6,666 nt of DNA from an uncultured Clostridia bacterium (GTDB taxonomy: Bacteria; Bacillota; Clostridia; Oscillospirales; Ruminococcaceae): the NCBI GenBank assembly GCA_947175045.1, contig CAMWLH010000116.1:1-6666 (forward strand), written 5' to 3'. How positions within the stretch are numbered: the stretch's first letter is position 1; each line of letters begins with the position of its first letter. Shown one piece after another: positions 1 through 6,079 of the stretch. The notes beneath the pieces are model-generated. The model had not been told where the DNA came from. It saw nothing but the letters and a program-made list of their open reading frames with translations, and did not search any database. The translations under genes and the position numbers were made by a program.

Positions 1-367
1 TCAGCGAGCCGTAATTGAAATCGGTATGGGTAGCGCCATTGCGGTCGGAAAAATCACTGCTGAAGCCCTCGTCGGTGAACGTCCAGGTGCAGCTTGCGTT
101 GTTTTGGCTTCTGTCCGCCCGATTTTGCAGCACTACCGGCAGACGGAGTATCATGGTCACCGTCTGAAAAACCACCAGAGCCGTCAAAAAAATAAACTCC
201 ACGGTGAAAAGCTCGCCGAGCTCTCCCCCTATCTCAAGCTGAACAGCTACGCACAATATCCGGAAATACAGCAGAAAAGCGTTAAAACCCGCCAACAGTC
301 ACCACCAGATATTGCGGACGCAAAGGCGGCAGTACGCGAGGTCAAAGGTAACGTTTGCCTTTATCAT
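1..367 (-). pseudogene. YcxB-like membrane protein, interrupted by in-frame TGA, 3' end beyond window
   Basis: Reading leftward from an ATG at 367, the frame encodes MIKANVTFDLAYCRLCVRNI then two Trp codons, then TGA at 299-301 (codon 23). The same frame then stays open for 99 codons to the window edge. The continuation has two hydrophobic stretches (around codons 24-42 and 55-75) and a soluble part containing TFTDEGFSSDFSDRNG, which resembles the C-terminal domain of YcxB-like proteins, a family with an N-terminal helical hairpin and of unknown function. The ATG is supported by an AAGGGG ribosome binding site 4 bases upstream that overlaps the TAA of the preceding gene, so translation is probably coupled to the operon. 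The TGA falls at the start of the first membrane segment and could come from TGG or CGA. A TTG at 293-295, behind a GGTGGTG stretch, might restart translation. Family assignment is moderate; the stop itself is directly visible. Confidence 0.6.
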
Positions 368-375
368 AGCGCCCC

Positions 376-1005
376 TTACAGCTTTATATCCAGCTTTATC
401 TCCACAAAGGACTTTATACACTCAGCGCATTTATCGAAGCCCAGCAGGGCGCTGTTAAGGCACAGCTCGTAGTTGGTGTAGTCGTCCCACTCCTTGCCGG
501 TGTAGTATCGGTAGTATTCGCGCCTGTAACGGTCGATCTTCCTGATCTCCCGCTCCGCCTCCTTTTCGTTGAGCGGCTCGAGCGCCATAACGTTCTTGAT
601 ACAGTTCTCCATGGGAGCCCATACGAACACCCTAGCAACGTCCGTTCGGTCCCTTAAAACGTAATCCGCGCAGCGCCCGACGATAATGCAGGACTCCCTG
701 TCGGCAAGCTCCTTTATTATCTTCGCCTGATAATTGAACAGGTTCTCATCCGACACGAAATCGCTGCTTTCGGGGGGAATGAGCTTTCCCGTGTACTTCT
801 TGGTGGGAGGGTCGAATATCCCCTTATGCACCCTTTCGTCCAGCTTGCCGAAAAGCTCGAGATTTATCCCGCTGTCCTCCGACGCCATATAGATGATCTC
901 CCTGTCGTAAAAGGGAATGCCCAGATTTTCGGACAACAGCTTTCCGATAGTCCTGCCGCCGCTGCCGTAGCCGCGGGCAATGGTTATTACATACTTTTCG
1001 CTCAT
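376..1005 (-). CDS. Cytidylate kinase-like P-loop protein
   Basis: This 209-residue protein matches the cytidylate kinase-like family (Cytidylate_kin2 type), which shares the nucleoside monophosphate kinase fold; most members have no proven substrate. The N-terminal strand and P-loop read ITIARGYGSGGRTIGK (residues 7-22), followed by the family's PFYDRE motif (31-36), the GRCADYVL segment (110-117), and a basic lid-like and C-terminal region DRYRREYYRYYTGKEW (158-173). No membrane segment or signal peptide is seen, so it is cytosolic. The ATG at 1005 follows a GAGGGGG ribosome binding site 12 bases away. The gene starts 25 bases after livF with no hairpin between, so it probably belongs to the liv transcript. 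It need not be the cell's true CMP kinase: canonical Cmk is a somewhat longer, distinct family. Family confidence is high; the substrate is unknown. Confidence 0.85.
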   Translation of the reverse strand: MSEKYVITIARGYGSGGRTIGKLLSENLGIPFYDREIIYMASEDSGINLELFGKLDERVHKGIFDPPTKKYTGKLIPPESSDFVSDENLFNYQAKIIKELADRESCIIVGRCADYVLRDRTDVARVFVWAPMENCIKNVMALEPLNEKEAEREIRKIDRYRREYYRYYTGKEWDDYTNYELCLNSALLGFDKCAECIKSFVEIKLDIKL

Positions 1006-1030
1006 AATAATTAATTACCCCCTCTGACAG

Positions 1031-1741
1031 TTATTCTCCAAGATACGCCTTTCTTACCGATTCGTCGTTTATCAAGTCTGAAGCCTTGCCCGACAGCTTT
1101 ATATTTCCCGTTTCCAGAACGTAGGCTCTGTCCGCGATGGAGAGCGCCTTTTTCGCGTTCTGCTCTACAAGCAGAACGGTAGTGCCGCTCTCGCTGATAA
1201 CTCTTATAATGTCGAATATCTCCGATACCAGCAGCGGCGAAAGCCCCATCGACGGCTCGTCCATAAGGATTATGCGCGGCTTGCTCATCAGCGCTCTGCC
1301 CATTGCGAGCATCTGCTGCTCGCCGCCCGACAGCGTGCCTGCCACCTGGTTCTTGCGCTCCTCAAGCCGCGGAAAGCGTTCGTACACCATTTTCAAGGAT
1401 TCAGATATCTCCGCCTTGTCCTTACGGGTATACGCGCCCAGCTTGAGGTTCTCCAGCACGCTGAGGTTCTGGAAAACGCGCCGCCCCTCGGGAACGTGCG
1501 CCATTCCCATGCCTACTATTTTATGGGGAGGAGTTTTCAGCAGATCCTTTTCCTCAAACATTATCGAGCCGCTTTTCGCGGGGATAAGCCCCGTTATTGT
1601 GTGCAGAATGGTGGTTTTGCCTGCGCCGTTAGCGCCTATCAGAGCGATTACCTCACCCTGGTTTACCTCAAAGGATATTCCCTTTATCGCGCGGATAACG
1701 CCGTAGCATACCTCAAGATCCTTGATTTCAAGCATTGCCAT
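1031..1741 (-). CDS. livF: Branched-chain amino acid ABC transporter ATP-binding protein LivF
   Basis: This 236-residue ATPase forms one half of the nucleotide-binding pair that powers the Liv-type amino acid importer on the cytoplasmic face of the membrane. Visible motifs are Walker A GANGAGKTT (36-44), the LivF-specific VPEGRRVF (83-90) where most ABC proteins have a Q-loop glutamine, signature LSGGEQQ (137-143), Walker B IILMDEPS (157-164) with catalytic Glu162, and LLVEQNAK (190-197), where Gln194 sits at the usual switch-histidine position. Both substitutions are, from family knowledge, normal for LivF. The length is typical. The ATG at 1741 is preferred over the one at 1735 because a purine-rich GGGGGGAAG lies just upstream; it begins 14 bases after livG ends. 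The cytidylate kinase-like gene follows. The exact substrate (Leu/Ile/Val or another amino acid, or urea/amide in related systems) cannot be fixed from this subunit. Confidence 0.95.
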   Translation of the reverse strand: MAMLEIKDLEVCYGVIRAIKGISFEVNQGEVIALIGANGAGKTTILHTITGLIPAKSGSIMFEEKDLLKTPPHKIVGMGMAHVPEGRRVFQNLSVLENLKLGAYTRKDKAEISESLKMVYERFPRLEERKNQVAGTLSGGEQQMLAMGRALMSKPRIILMDEPSMGLSPLLVSEIFDIIRVISESGTTVLLVEQNAKKALSIADRAYVLETGNIKLSGKASDLINDESVRKAYLGE

Positions 1742-1755
1742 GTGTTCTTCCCCCC

Positions 1756-2514
1756 TTATTCGCCGAGATACGCGGTTATTACCTCGGAGTTGCTGAGCAC
1801 CTCGGAGGTATTACCCTGCGCGAGCACCTTGCCGAAGTTCAGCACCGTGAGCTGCTCGCATATACCCGAGACGAGCTTCATATCGTGCTCTATCAGCAGT
1901 ATGGTCACCGAAAATTCCTCGCGGATAAAGCGGATAGTTTCCATCAGCTCCGCGGTCTCGTTCGGGTTCATTCCCGCCGCCGGCTCGTCGAGCAGCAGCA
2001 GCTTGGGGTTTGTCGCGAGAGCGCGTGCTATCTCCAGCTTGCGCTGCTTGCCGTAGGGCAGGTTGGAGGCGAGGAAGTCCGCCTCGTCCTGTAAATCGAA
2101 CACCTTTAAAAGCGCCATTGCCTTTTCGTCCATCTGCTTTTCCTTTTTGAAGTAGGAGGGCAGGCGGAATATCCCCTCAAAGGTGCTGTATGTGATGATA
2201 TTGTGCAGACCTACCTTGACGTTATCCAGCACCGACATCTGCGAGAACAGGCGGATATTCTGGAACGTCCTGGCAATGCCCGATTTGTTGATATCTATCT
2301 GGCTTTTGCCGACGATGCTGTGCCCGTCCAGCAGAATATTGCCGAAGGTGGGCTTGTAAACTCCCGTGAGCATATTGAACACGGTGGTTTTGCCCGCTCC
2401 GTTGGGACCTATCAGACCGTAAAGCTGCCCCTTTTCAATTTTCAGGTCAAGTCCGTCAACGGCGCGAAGTCCGCCGAACTGAATGCCGAGATTTGTTGTT
2501 TCCAGCAGTGCCAT
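1756..2514 (-). CDS. livG: Branched-chain amino acid ABC transporter ATP-binding protein LivG
   Basis: This 252-residue ATPase is the partner of LivF in the importer's nucleotide-binding heterodimer. It carries Walker A GPNGAGKTT (36-44), Q-loop RTFQNIRLF with Gln85, signature LPYGKQ (152-157), Walker B LLLLDEP (172-178) with catalytic Glu177, the family-typical AAGMNP after it, and switch His210 in LLIEHDM. The insertion around residues 105-128 (from HNIITYSTFEG to FKKEKQM) is usual for LivG and helps separate it from LivF. The signature is degenerate (PYG in place of SGG), which is normal for LivG. The start ATG at 2514 shares its A with the TGA of livM, and an AAGGAG site lies 10 bases upstream inside livM, so translation is probably coupled. 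The C-terminus ends EVITAYLGE, parallel to LivF's RKAYLGE. Confidence 0.95.
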   Translation of the reverse strand: MALLETTNLGIQFGGLRAVDGLDLKIEKGQLYGLIGPNGAGKTTVFNMLTGVYKPTFGNILLDGHSIVGKSQIDINKSGIARTFQNIRLFSQMSVLDNVKVGLHNIITYSTFEGIFRLPSYFKKEKQMDEKAMALLKVFDLQDEADFLASNLPYGKQRKLEIARALATNPKLLLLDEPAAGMNPNETAELMETIRFIREEFSVTILLIEHDMKLVSGICEQLTVLNFGKVLAQGNTSEVLSNSEVITAYLGE

Positions 2515-3596
2515 CAGGACTTCGCTCCTTTCATACCGTTGCGGCGGTTTTGTATAAATCTTGTGATCGAGATTTTCTCCTTGAACAGGTTGAATTTCTC
2601 GTTATTGTTGACTATCATCAGCAATATCAGCACCACCGCGTAGATAAGCATACGATAATCCCTCAGATCGCGCAGCATTTCCGGCAGCGCGTAGAGAATG
2701 ACCGCCGCGATAATTGAGCCGCGGGTGCTCCCGATACCGCCGAGAACGACGTAAACCAGCACCAGTATAGAGGTGTTGTAGCCGAAAATCGAGGTGTTGA
2801 GCGAGGAGATATTGTGGGAATACAGCACTCCCGCAATGCCCGCGAAAAACGCTGATATCATGAAAACTATCAGCTTATAGCGGGTAACGCTTATTCCTAC
2901 GGTCTCAGCGGCAATGCGGTTGTCGCGTATGGATTTAACAGCGCGCCCCGTGCGGGAATTTATAAGGTTAAGAGAAACAAAAACCGTTATCAGCAGCAGC
3001 ACAAAGCCTACCGTAAAGTTTGAGTCATTGGGAGTTCCGGTGATACCCAGCGCGCCCTTTACGATAACCGTGCCGTCCTCCGCAAGATTAAGGTCGGAGG
3101 CGCTTTTGATGGAAACGTGCAGACCGCTGCCGTCCACTCCCACATAGAGCAGATTGACTATATTCTTTATTATTTCCCCAAAGGCGAGCGTGACTATCGC
3201 CAGGTAGTCTCCCCGCAGCCGCAGAACGGGTATTCCTATCAGGAAGCCGAAAATTCCCGCCGTAACTCCCCCGAGAACCAGCGAAATAACGAACCGCAGC
3301 CAGTCCAGCGGGATATTGTCTTTAAGCAGCACCGAGAAGAATGCTCCCACATAGGCGCCGATACACATAAAGCCCGCGTGACCCAATGAAAGATCGCCCA
3401 GAATGCCTACCACCAAATTCAGCGAGACCGCCATGATGGAGTAAATGCAAAGCGGCACAAGCATACCCTTGAACTGGTACATTTTGTCGTTTGTCGCGCA
3501 GATGATCGAAACGATTATAAACGCTGCTATCAGCATGGCGTAGGTGATGATATTGCTTTTGGTAGCCGCCTTGAGCTGCCTTTTTTCCTTTTGCAT
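2514..3596 (-). CDS. livM: Branched-chain amino acid ABC transporter permease LivM
   Basis: This 360-residue polytopic membrane protein is one of the two permeases of the importer. After a basic cytoplasmic N-terminus (MQKEKRQLKAATK) come repeated hydrophobic helices. Family landmarks are SLGHAGFMCIGAY (70-82), RLRGDYLAIVTLAFGEI (126-142) and the cytoplasmic coupling loop GRAVKSIRDNRIAAETVGI (217-235), which docks onto the ATPases; VLGGIGSTRGSI follows near residues 296-307. A polar stretch around 155-193, which includes LAEDGTVIVKG, is the probable extracellular loop. The C-terminal tail is basic (RFIQNRRNGMKGAKS). The ATG at 3596 follows a GAGGTGA site 6 bases upstream that overlaps the TGA of livH, so the two permeases are translated together. 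The length fits the LivM group rather than the shorter LivH group. Confidence 0.94.
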   Translation of the reverse strand: MQKEKRQLKAATKSNIITYAMLIAAFIIVSIICATNDKMYQFKGMLVPLCIYSIMAVSLNLVVGILGDLSLGHAGFMCIGAYVGAFFSVLLKDNIPLDWLRFVISLVLGGVTAGIFGFLIGIPVLRLRGDYLAIVTLAFGEIIKNIVNLLYVGVDGSGLHVSIKSASDLNLAEDGTVIVKGALGITGTPNDSNFTVGFVLLLITVFVSLNLINSRTGRAVKSIRDNRIAAETVGISVTRYKLIVFMISAFFAGIAGVLYSHNISSLNTSIFGYNTSILVLVYVVLGGIGSTRGSIIAAVILYALPEMLRDLRDYRMLIYAVVLILLMIVNNNEKFNLFKEKISITRFIQNRRNGMKGAKS

Positions 3597-3607
3597 TTCC
3601 GATCACC

Positions 3608-4489
3608 TCACACTTTCTCGTTTATCTTCTTGCCGAGCAGACCCGTCGGCTTGAACAGCAGAATAATTATCAGCACTCCGAAAACTATCGCGTCTGAGAA
3701 CTGGGTGGAGATATAGCCCTTGCTGAGGTTTTCGATAACTCCCAACAGAACTCCGCCTATCATCGCGCCGGGGATAGAGCCTATACCGCCGAACACCGCT
3801 GCGGTAAACGCCTTGATACCGGGCATTGCTCCCGTTGTGGGGGAAAGCGCGGGGTAAGAGGAGCACAGCAGGGCTCCCGCGACTGCCGCCAGCGCCGAGC
3901 CGATAAGGAACGTCAGCGAAATGGTGGAGTTTACGTTTATCCCCATAAGCTGCGCCGCGCCCTTGTCCTCAGACACCGCCAGCATTGCCCGCCCGGGCTT
4001 GGTCTTGTTGATAAACAGATTGAGCGCTATCATTATAATGACCGAAACGACTATCGTCGCGATGGTCTCGCCTTGGATATGGAGCTGGTTGTCAAACAGA
4101 TCGAGCGAGGGGATATTTACCACCGAGGTGAAGCTCTTTGTGTCCGACTTGAATATCAGCAGCGCCGCATTCTGAAGCAGGTAGCTCACGCCTATCGCGG
4201 TTATCAGCACCGCCAGCGAGGACGCTTTACGAAGCGGTTTGTACGCCACTTTTTCTATTACCACGCCCAACACCGCGCAGATCACTATCGAACCAAGCAC
4301 GCCGACCAAAGGAGGAAGTCCCCATGTGATGCAAATGGTGTAGATCGCGTAGGCTCCCACCATAATGACATCGCCGTGGGCAAAATTCAGCATTTTGGCG
4401 ATGCCGTAAACCATGGTGTATCCGAGCGCTATCAGTGCATAGATACTGCCCAGGCTTATGCCCGAAACCAGATAACTCAAAAAACTCAT
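3608..4489 (-). CDS. livH: Branched-chain amino acid ABC transporter permease LivH
   Basis: This 293-residue polytopic permease pairs with LivM to form the channel. It has the LivH hallmark GYTMVYGIAKMLNFAHGD at residues 23-40, the VAYKPLR segment (81-87), the ATPase-coupling loop GRAMLAVSEDKGAAQLMGI (166-184), and AAVFGGIGSIPGAMIGG near the C-terminus. About eight hydrophobic helices can be traced. The ATG at 4489 follows a near-perfect AGGAGG (4497-4502) with a 7-base spacer, the strongest ribosome binding site in the operon. It is separated from livJ by a 138-base structured spacer and from livM by 11 bases. The strong site may compensate for reduced transcription past the spacer hairpin; that is inference. 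Confidence 0.95.
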   Translation of the reverse strand: MSFLSYLVSGISLGSIYALIALGYTMVYGIAKMLNFAHGDVIMVGAYAIYTICITWGLPPLVGVLGSIVICAVLGVVIEKVAYKPLRKASSLAVLITAIGVSYLLQNAALLIFKSDTKSFTSVVNIPSLDLFDNQLHIQGETIATIVVSVIIMIALNLFINKTKPGRAMLAVSEDKGAAQLMGINVNSTISLTFLIGSALAAVAGALLCSSYPALSPTTGAMPGIKAFTAAVFGGIGSIPGAMIGGVLLGVIENLSKGYISTQFSDAIVFGVLIIILLFKPTGLLGKKINEKV

Positions 4490-4496
4490 GTTACTT

Positions 4497-4513
4497 CCTC
4501 CTGTTTTATAATA
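4497..4513 (-). promoter_or_regulatory. livH ribosome binding site and possible internal -10 element
   Basis: AGGAGG at 4497-4502 sits 7 bases before the livH ATG and clearly decides that start. Just upstream, TATTAT (4508-4513, minus strand) lies 16 bases after TTGAGA (4530-4535), giving a possible weak internal promoter. Its transcript would begin almost at the ribosome binding site, leaving a leader of only about a dozen bases, which argues against it. The ribosome binding site is secure; the promoter is speculative. Confidence 0.4.
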
Positions 4514-4520
4514 GAGCTGT

Positions 4521-4553
4521 TTGATAGCCTCTCAAATATTGGGAGGTTATCAA
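4521..4553. repeat. 33-base inverted repeat in the livJ-livH spacer
   Basis: A 15-base arm at 4521-4535 mirrors 4539-4553 around a 3-base centre. Thirteen of the 15 positions are complementary. The two exceptions are G-T juxtapositions on the plus strand, so they would be G-U pairs in a plus-strand RNA but A-C mismatches in the actual minus-strand transcript. No T-run follows on either strand. This makes a DNA-level operator or a transcript-processing hairpin more likely than a terminator. It lies about 19 bases upstream of the livH ribosome binding site. Confidence 0.6.
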
Positions 4554-4563
4554 GCAGCACTGA

Positions 4564-4617
4564 GATAGTCCAAATATGCCGTATAGAAATACTCTATACG
4601 GCATACCCTAAACTATC
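4564..4617 (-). terminator. Hairpin downstream of livJ (attenuator or mRNA-stabilising stem)
   Basis: A perfect 13-base-pair stem (4575-4587 with 4593-4605) closes a 5-base loop, and an outer 6-base-pair stem (4564-4569 with 4612-4617) extends it beyond an internal loop. It begins 10 bases after the livJ stop. On the minus strand the inner stem is followed by TTTGG only, so the U-run is poor for complete intrinsic termination. In binding-protein transporters, a stem in this position often protects the receptor mRNA or terminates part of transcription, so that the receptor is made in excess over the permeases. The structure is seen directly; the role is inference. Confidence 0.65.
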
Positions 4618-4627
4618 GCGAATACTT

Positions 4628-5821
4628 TTACATTGCCTTATAGCTTCCGTCGTTGATTACGACCGCCTTAGGTTCCTTGGAAGGCTCGCCGTCGGCTGCC
4701 CATGTGATAGAAGTGCCTGTTACGCCATCAACGGTGATCTCCGTCATCGCTGTCTTGAGCGCATTGCAGATATCCGAAGCGGACATATCCGCATTGATAC
4801 CCGCCTTCTCGGCAGCAGCCTTGATGATATAGATAGCGTCGTAAGCATCAGCCGCAAACTGGTTCATTGTCTCATCACCGTACTTAGCTCTGTACTCGGT
4901 TACAAAGTGTACGGTAGCCTCATCGGTAGCGTCAGCCGCGAAAGGAGTAAGCAGCATAACGCCCTCTGCGAGAGAAACGTCAAAGTTCTTCATGTTAAGG
5001 ATACCGTCAAGACCGTCGCAGCCGAACACCTTAACGTCAAGACCCGCGTTCTTAGCCTGCTGGAGGATAAGGGAAGCCTCGCTGTAATAAATCGGCAGGA
5101 ACAGAAGCTCCGCGCCGCTGTCCTTGATGGACTGTATCTGAGCAGAGAAGTCGGTAGCGTTGTCAGAAGTGAAAGACTGCTCGGAAACTATCTCCAGACC
5201 CTTATTGCCCGCCTCGGACTTGAACTTATCAAAAATTCCCGCGGAATAAGCGTTGTCGGACTGATAAATAGCCGCGATCTTGGTAGCCAGGCTCTGATCA
5301 GCGATATAGTCCGCCGAAGCCACACCCTGGTTGGGGTCGGAGAAGCATACGCGGAAAGCGTTGTCCGCCGCAATGCACTCTACCGCAGTAGAGGAAGGTG
5401 TAAGCAGGAACATATTGTCCTTTGCAGCCTCCGCGCCGAACGCGATGCACGCGCCGGAGGTAACGGTGCCGATAGAGAGATCCATATCCCAGTCCTTAAG
5501 CACGTTGTAAGCGTTTACCGCCTTTTCCTCGGCAGCCTCGTCGTCCTCCATTCTGAACTCGATGGTGACACCGTTTATACCGCCTGCGGCATTGATCTCG
5601 TCAACTGCCAGCTGGGCGCCGTTCTTTACGCCGTTTCCGTAAAGAGCATAGTCGCCTGTAAGGGGACCGCTGCCGCCGATTCTGAGAGTCGCACCGCTTG
5701 TTGTGGAATTATCACCGCTGTTGTCTCCGCTGCCCGAATCTCCGTCGGTCTTGCAGGCAGTCAAGCAAGTAATTGCTGCCGCTGCCGCGAGGAACGACGC
5801 CATAATCTTCTTTAATTTCAT
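4628..5821 (-). CDS. livJ: Branched-chain amino acid ABC transporter substrate-binding lipoprotein
   Basis: This 397-residue protein is the extracellular receptor that captures the amino acid and delivers it to LivH/LivM. It starts with a lipoprotein signal peptide: MKLKK, a hydrophobic Ala-rich core, and lipobox LTAC with the lipidated Cys at residue 23. A flexible Gly/Ser/Asp/Asn linker (about 24-43) separates the lipid anchor from the binding domain, as expected for a Gram-positive cell. The rest is a type I periplasmic-binding fold of the Leu/Ile/Val receptor family (Peripla_BP_6), opening IGGSGPLTGDYALYGNGV (48-65) and containing GTVTSGACIAFGAEAA and LLTPSSTA, the usual ligand-contact regions. 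The ATG at 5821 has GGAGG (5831-5835) 9 bases upstream. A consensus promoter precedes it and a hairpin follows, consistent with high expression. The amino acid bound cannot be stated from the sequence alone. Confidence 0.95.
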   Translation of the reverse strand: MKLKKIMASFLAAAAAITCLTACKTDGDSGSGDNSGDNSTTSGATLRIGGSGPLTGDYALYGNGVKNGAQLAVDEINAAGGINGVTIEFRMEDDEAAEEKAVNAYNVLKDWDMDLSIGTVTSGACIAFGAEAAKDNMFLLTPSSTAVECIAADNAFRVCFSDPNQGVASADYIADQSLATKIAAIYQSDNAYSAGIFDKFKSEAGNKGLEIVSEQSFTSDNATDFSAQIQSIKDSGAELLFLPIYYSEASLILQQAKNAGLDVKVFGCDGLDGILNMKNFDVSLAEGVMLLTPFAADATDEATVHFVTEYRAKYGDETMNQFAADAYDAIYIIKAAAEKAGINADMSASDICNALKTAMTEITVDGVTGTSITWAADGEPSKEPKAVVINDGSYKAM

Positions 5822-5888
5822 AAAGTATAACCTCCGTAAAGTAATTATGCAGGATTTCTATATATTTAATTCAATTCCGCATATGGTT

Positions 5889-5917
5889 ATTATATACTTT
5901 TGTTCCCATCTTGTCAA
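5889..5917 (-). promoter_or_regulatory. Consensus sigma-A promoter of the liv operon
   Basis: On the minus strand TTGACA (5912-5917) and TATAAT (5889-5894) are both perfect matches to the housekeeping consensus, with an exact 17-base spacer (5895-5911). Transcription should begin near 5881-5883, giving a leader of about 60 bases before livJ. The leader is too short for a T-box or other large riboswitch, and I see no strong stem in it. The DNA upstream is very A/T-rich (runs of A and T at 5950-5990), as expected for an UP element. Confidence 0.88.
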
Positions 5918-5926
5918 TAGATAATT

Positions 5927-5977
5927 CAAATTTCTCTTAATTTCACGCGATTTTTATAAAAAACGTCCAAATTTCTC
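5927..5977. repeat. Direct repeat CAAATTTCTC x2 upstream of the livJ promoter
   Basis: The 10-base word CAAATTTCTC occurs at 5927-5936 and again at 5968-5977, 41 bases apart start to start, close to four turns of the helix. Both copies are followed by a TAA-containing stretch (CTTAA and CCTAAA). The first copy lies 10 bases upstream of the -35 box. Regular spacing next to a promoter suggests paired binding sites for a regulator, although the A/T-rich background makes chance repeats easier. No regulator is identified. Confidence 0.4.
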
Positions 5978-6034
5978 CCTAAAAAAACCTATTCTGCAAC
6001 AAATTTATTAAAAACTTGCAGGTGTGTTATAAAC

Positions 6035-6065
6035 TTAAGCCTGCACAGAATCTGTGCAGGCTTAA
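6035..6065 (-). terminator. Hairpin terminator after the surface protein gene
   Basis: A perfect 14-base-pair stem (6035-6048 with 6052-6065) closes a 3-base loop. It contains the GC-rich core CCTGCACAG and lies 14 bases beyond the stop of the surface protein gene. On the minus strand it is followed by GTTTATAAC, a modest T-rich tract, so termination may be imperfect. The flanks are also T-rich on the plus strand (ATTATT), but no plus-strand gene ends here. The hairpin separates the surface protein unit from the liv operon promoter. Confidence 0.75.
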
Positions 6066-6079
6066 TTATTGCAGCTTAA

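Noticed and set aside
275..301. The TGA at codon 23 as a selenocysteine codon
   Set aside because: YcxB-like proteins are not selenoproteins, the residue lies at the start of a membrane helix, and I see no convincing bacterial SECIS stem-loop just downstream of the TGA.
26..472. A plus-strand open frame of 148 codons at the left end
   Set aside because: The minus strand here carries a recognisable YcxB-like C-terminus and the end of the cytidylate kinase-like gene. The plus-strand product has no family features and no good ribosome binding site.
1006..1030. A transcription terminator between livF and the cytidylate kinase-like gene
   Set aside because: The 25-base gap holds a ribosome binding site and A/T-rich sequence but no inverted repeat.
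4073..5815. A 580-codon open frame on the plus strand opposite livJ and the start of livH
   Set aside because: It lies almost entirely antisense to two well-recognised genes, its composition is an irregular mix rich in Arg, Ser and Val with no domain, and it mirrors their codon pattern. It is a long shadow frame.
5822..5885. A T-box or other amino acid riboswitch in the livJ leader
   Set aside because: The leader from the consensus promoter is only about 60 bases, with no strong stem and no T-box sequence.
6017..6045. TGCAGG (6017-6022) pairing with CCTGCA (6040-6045) as an alternative antiterminator stem
   Set aside because: Only six base pairs compete against a perfect 14-base-pair stem, and the shared word could be chance. 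No regulatory logic supports it.
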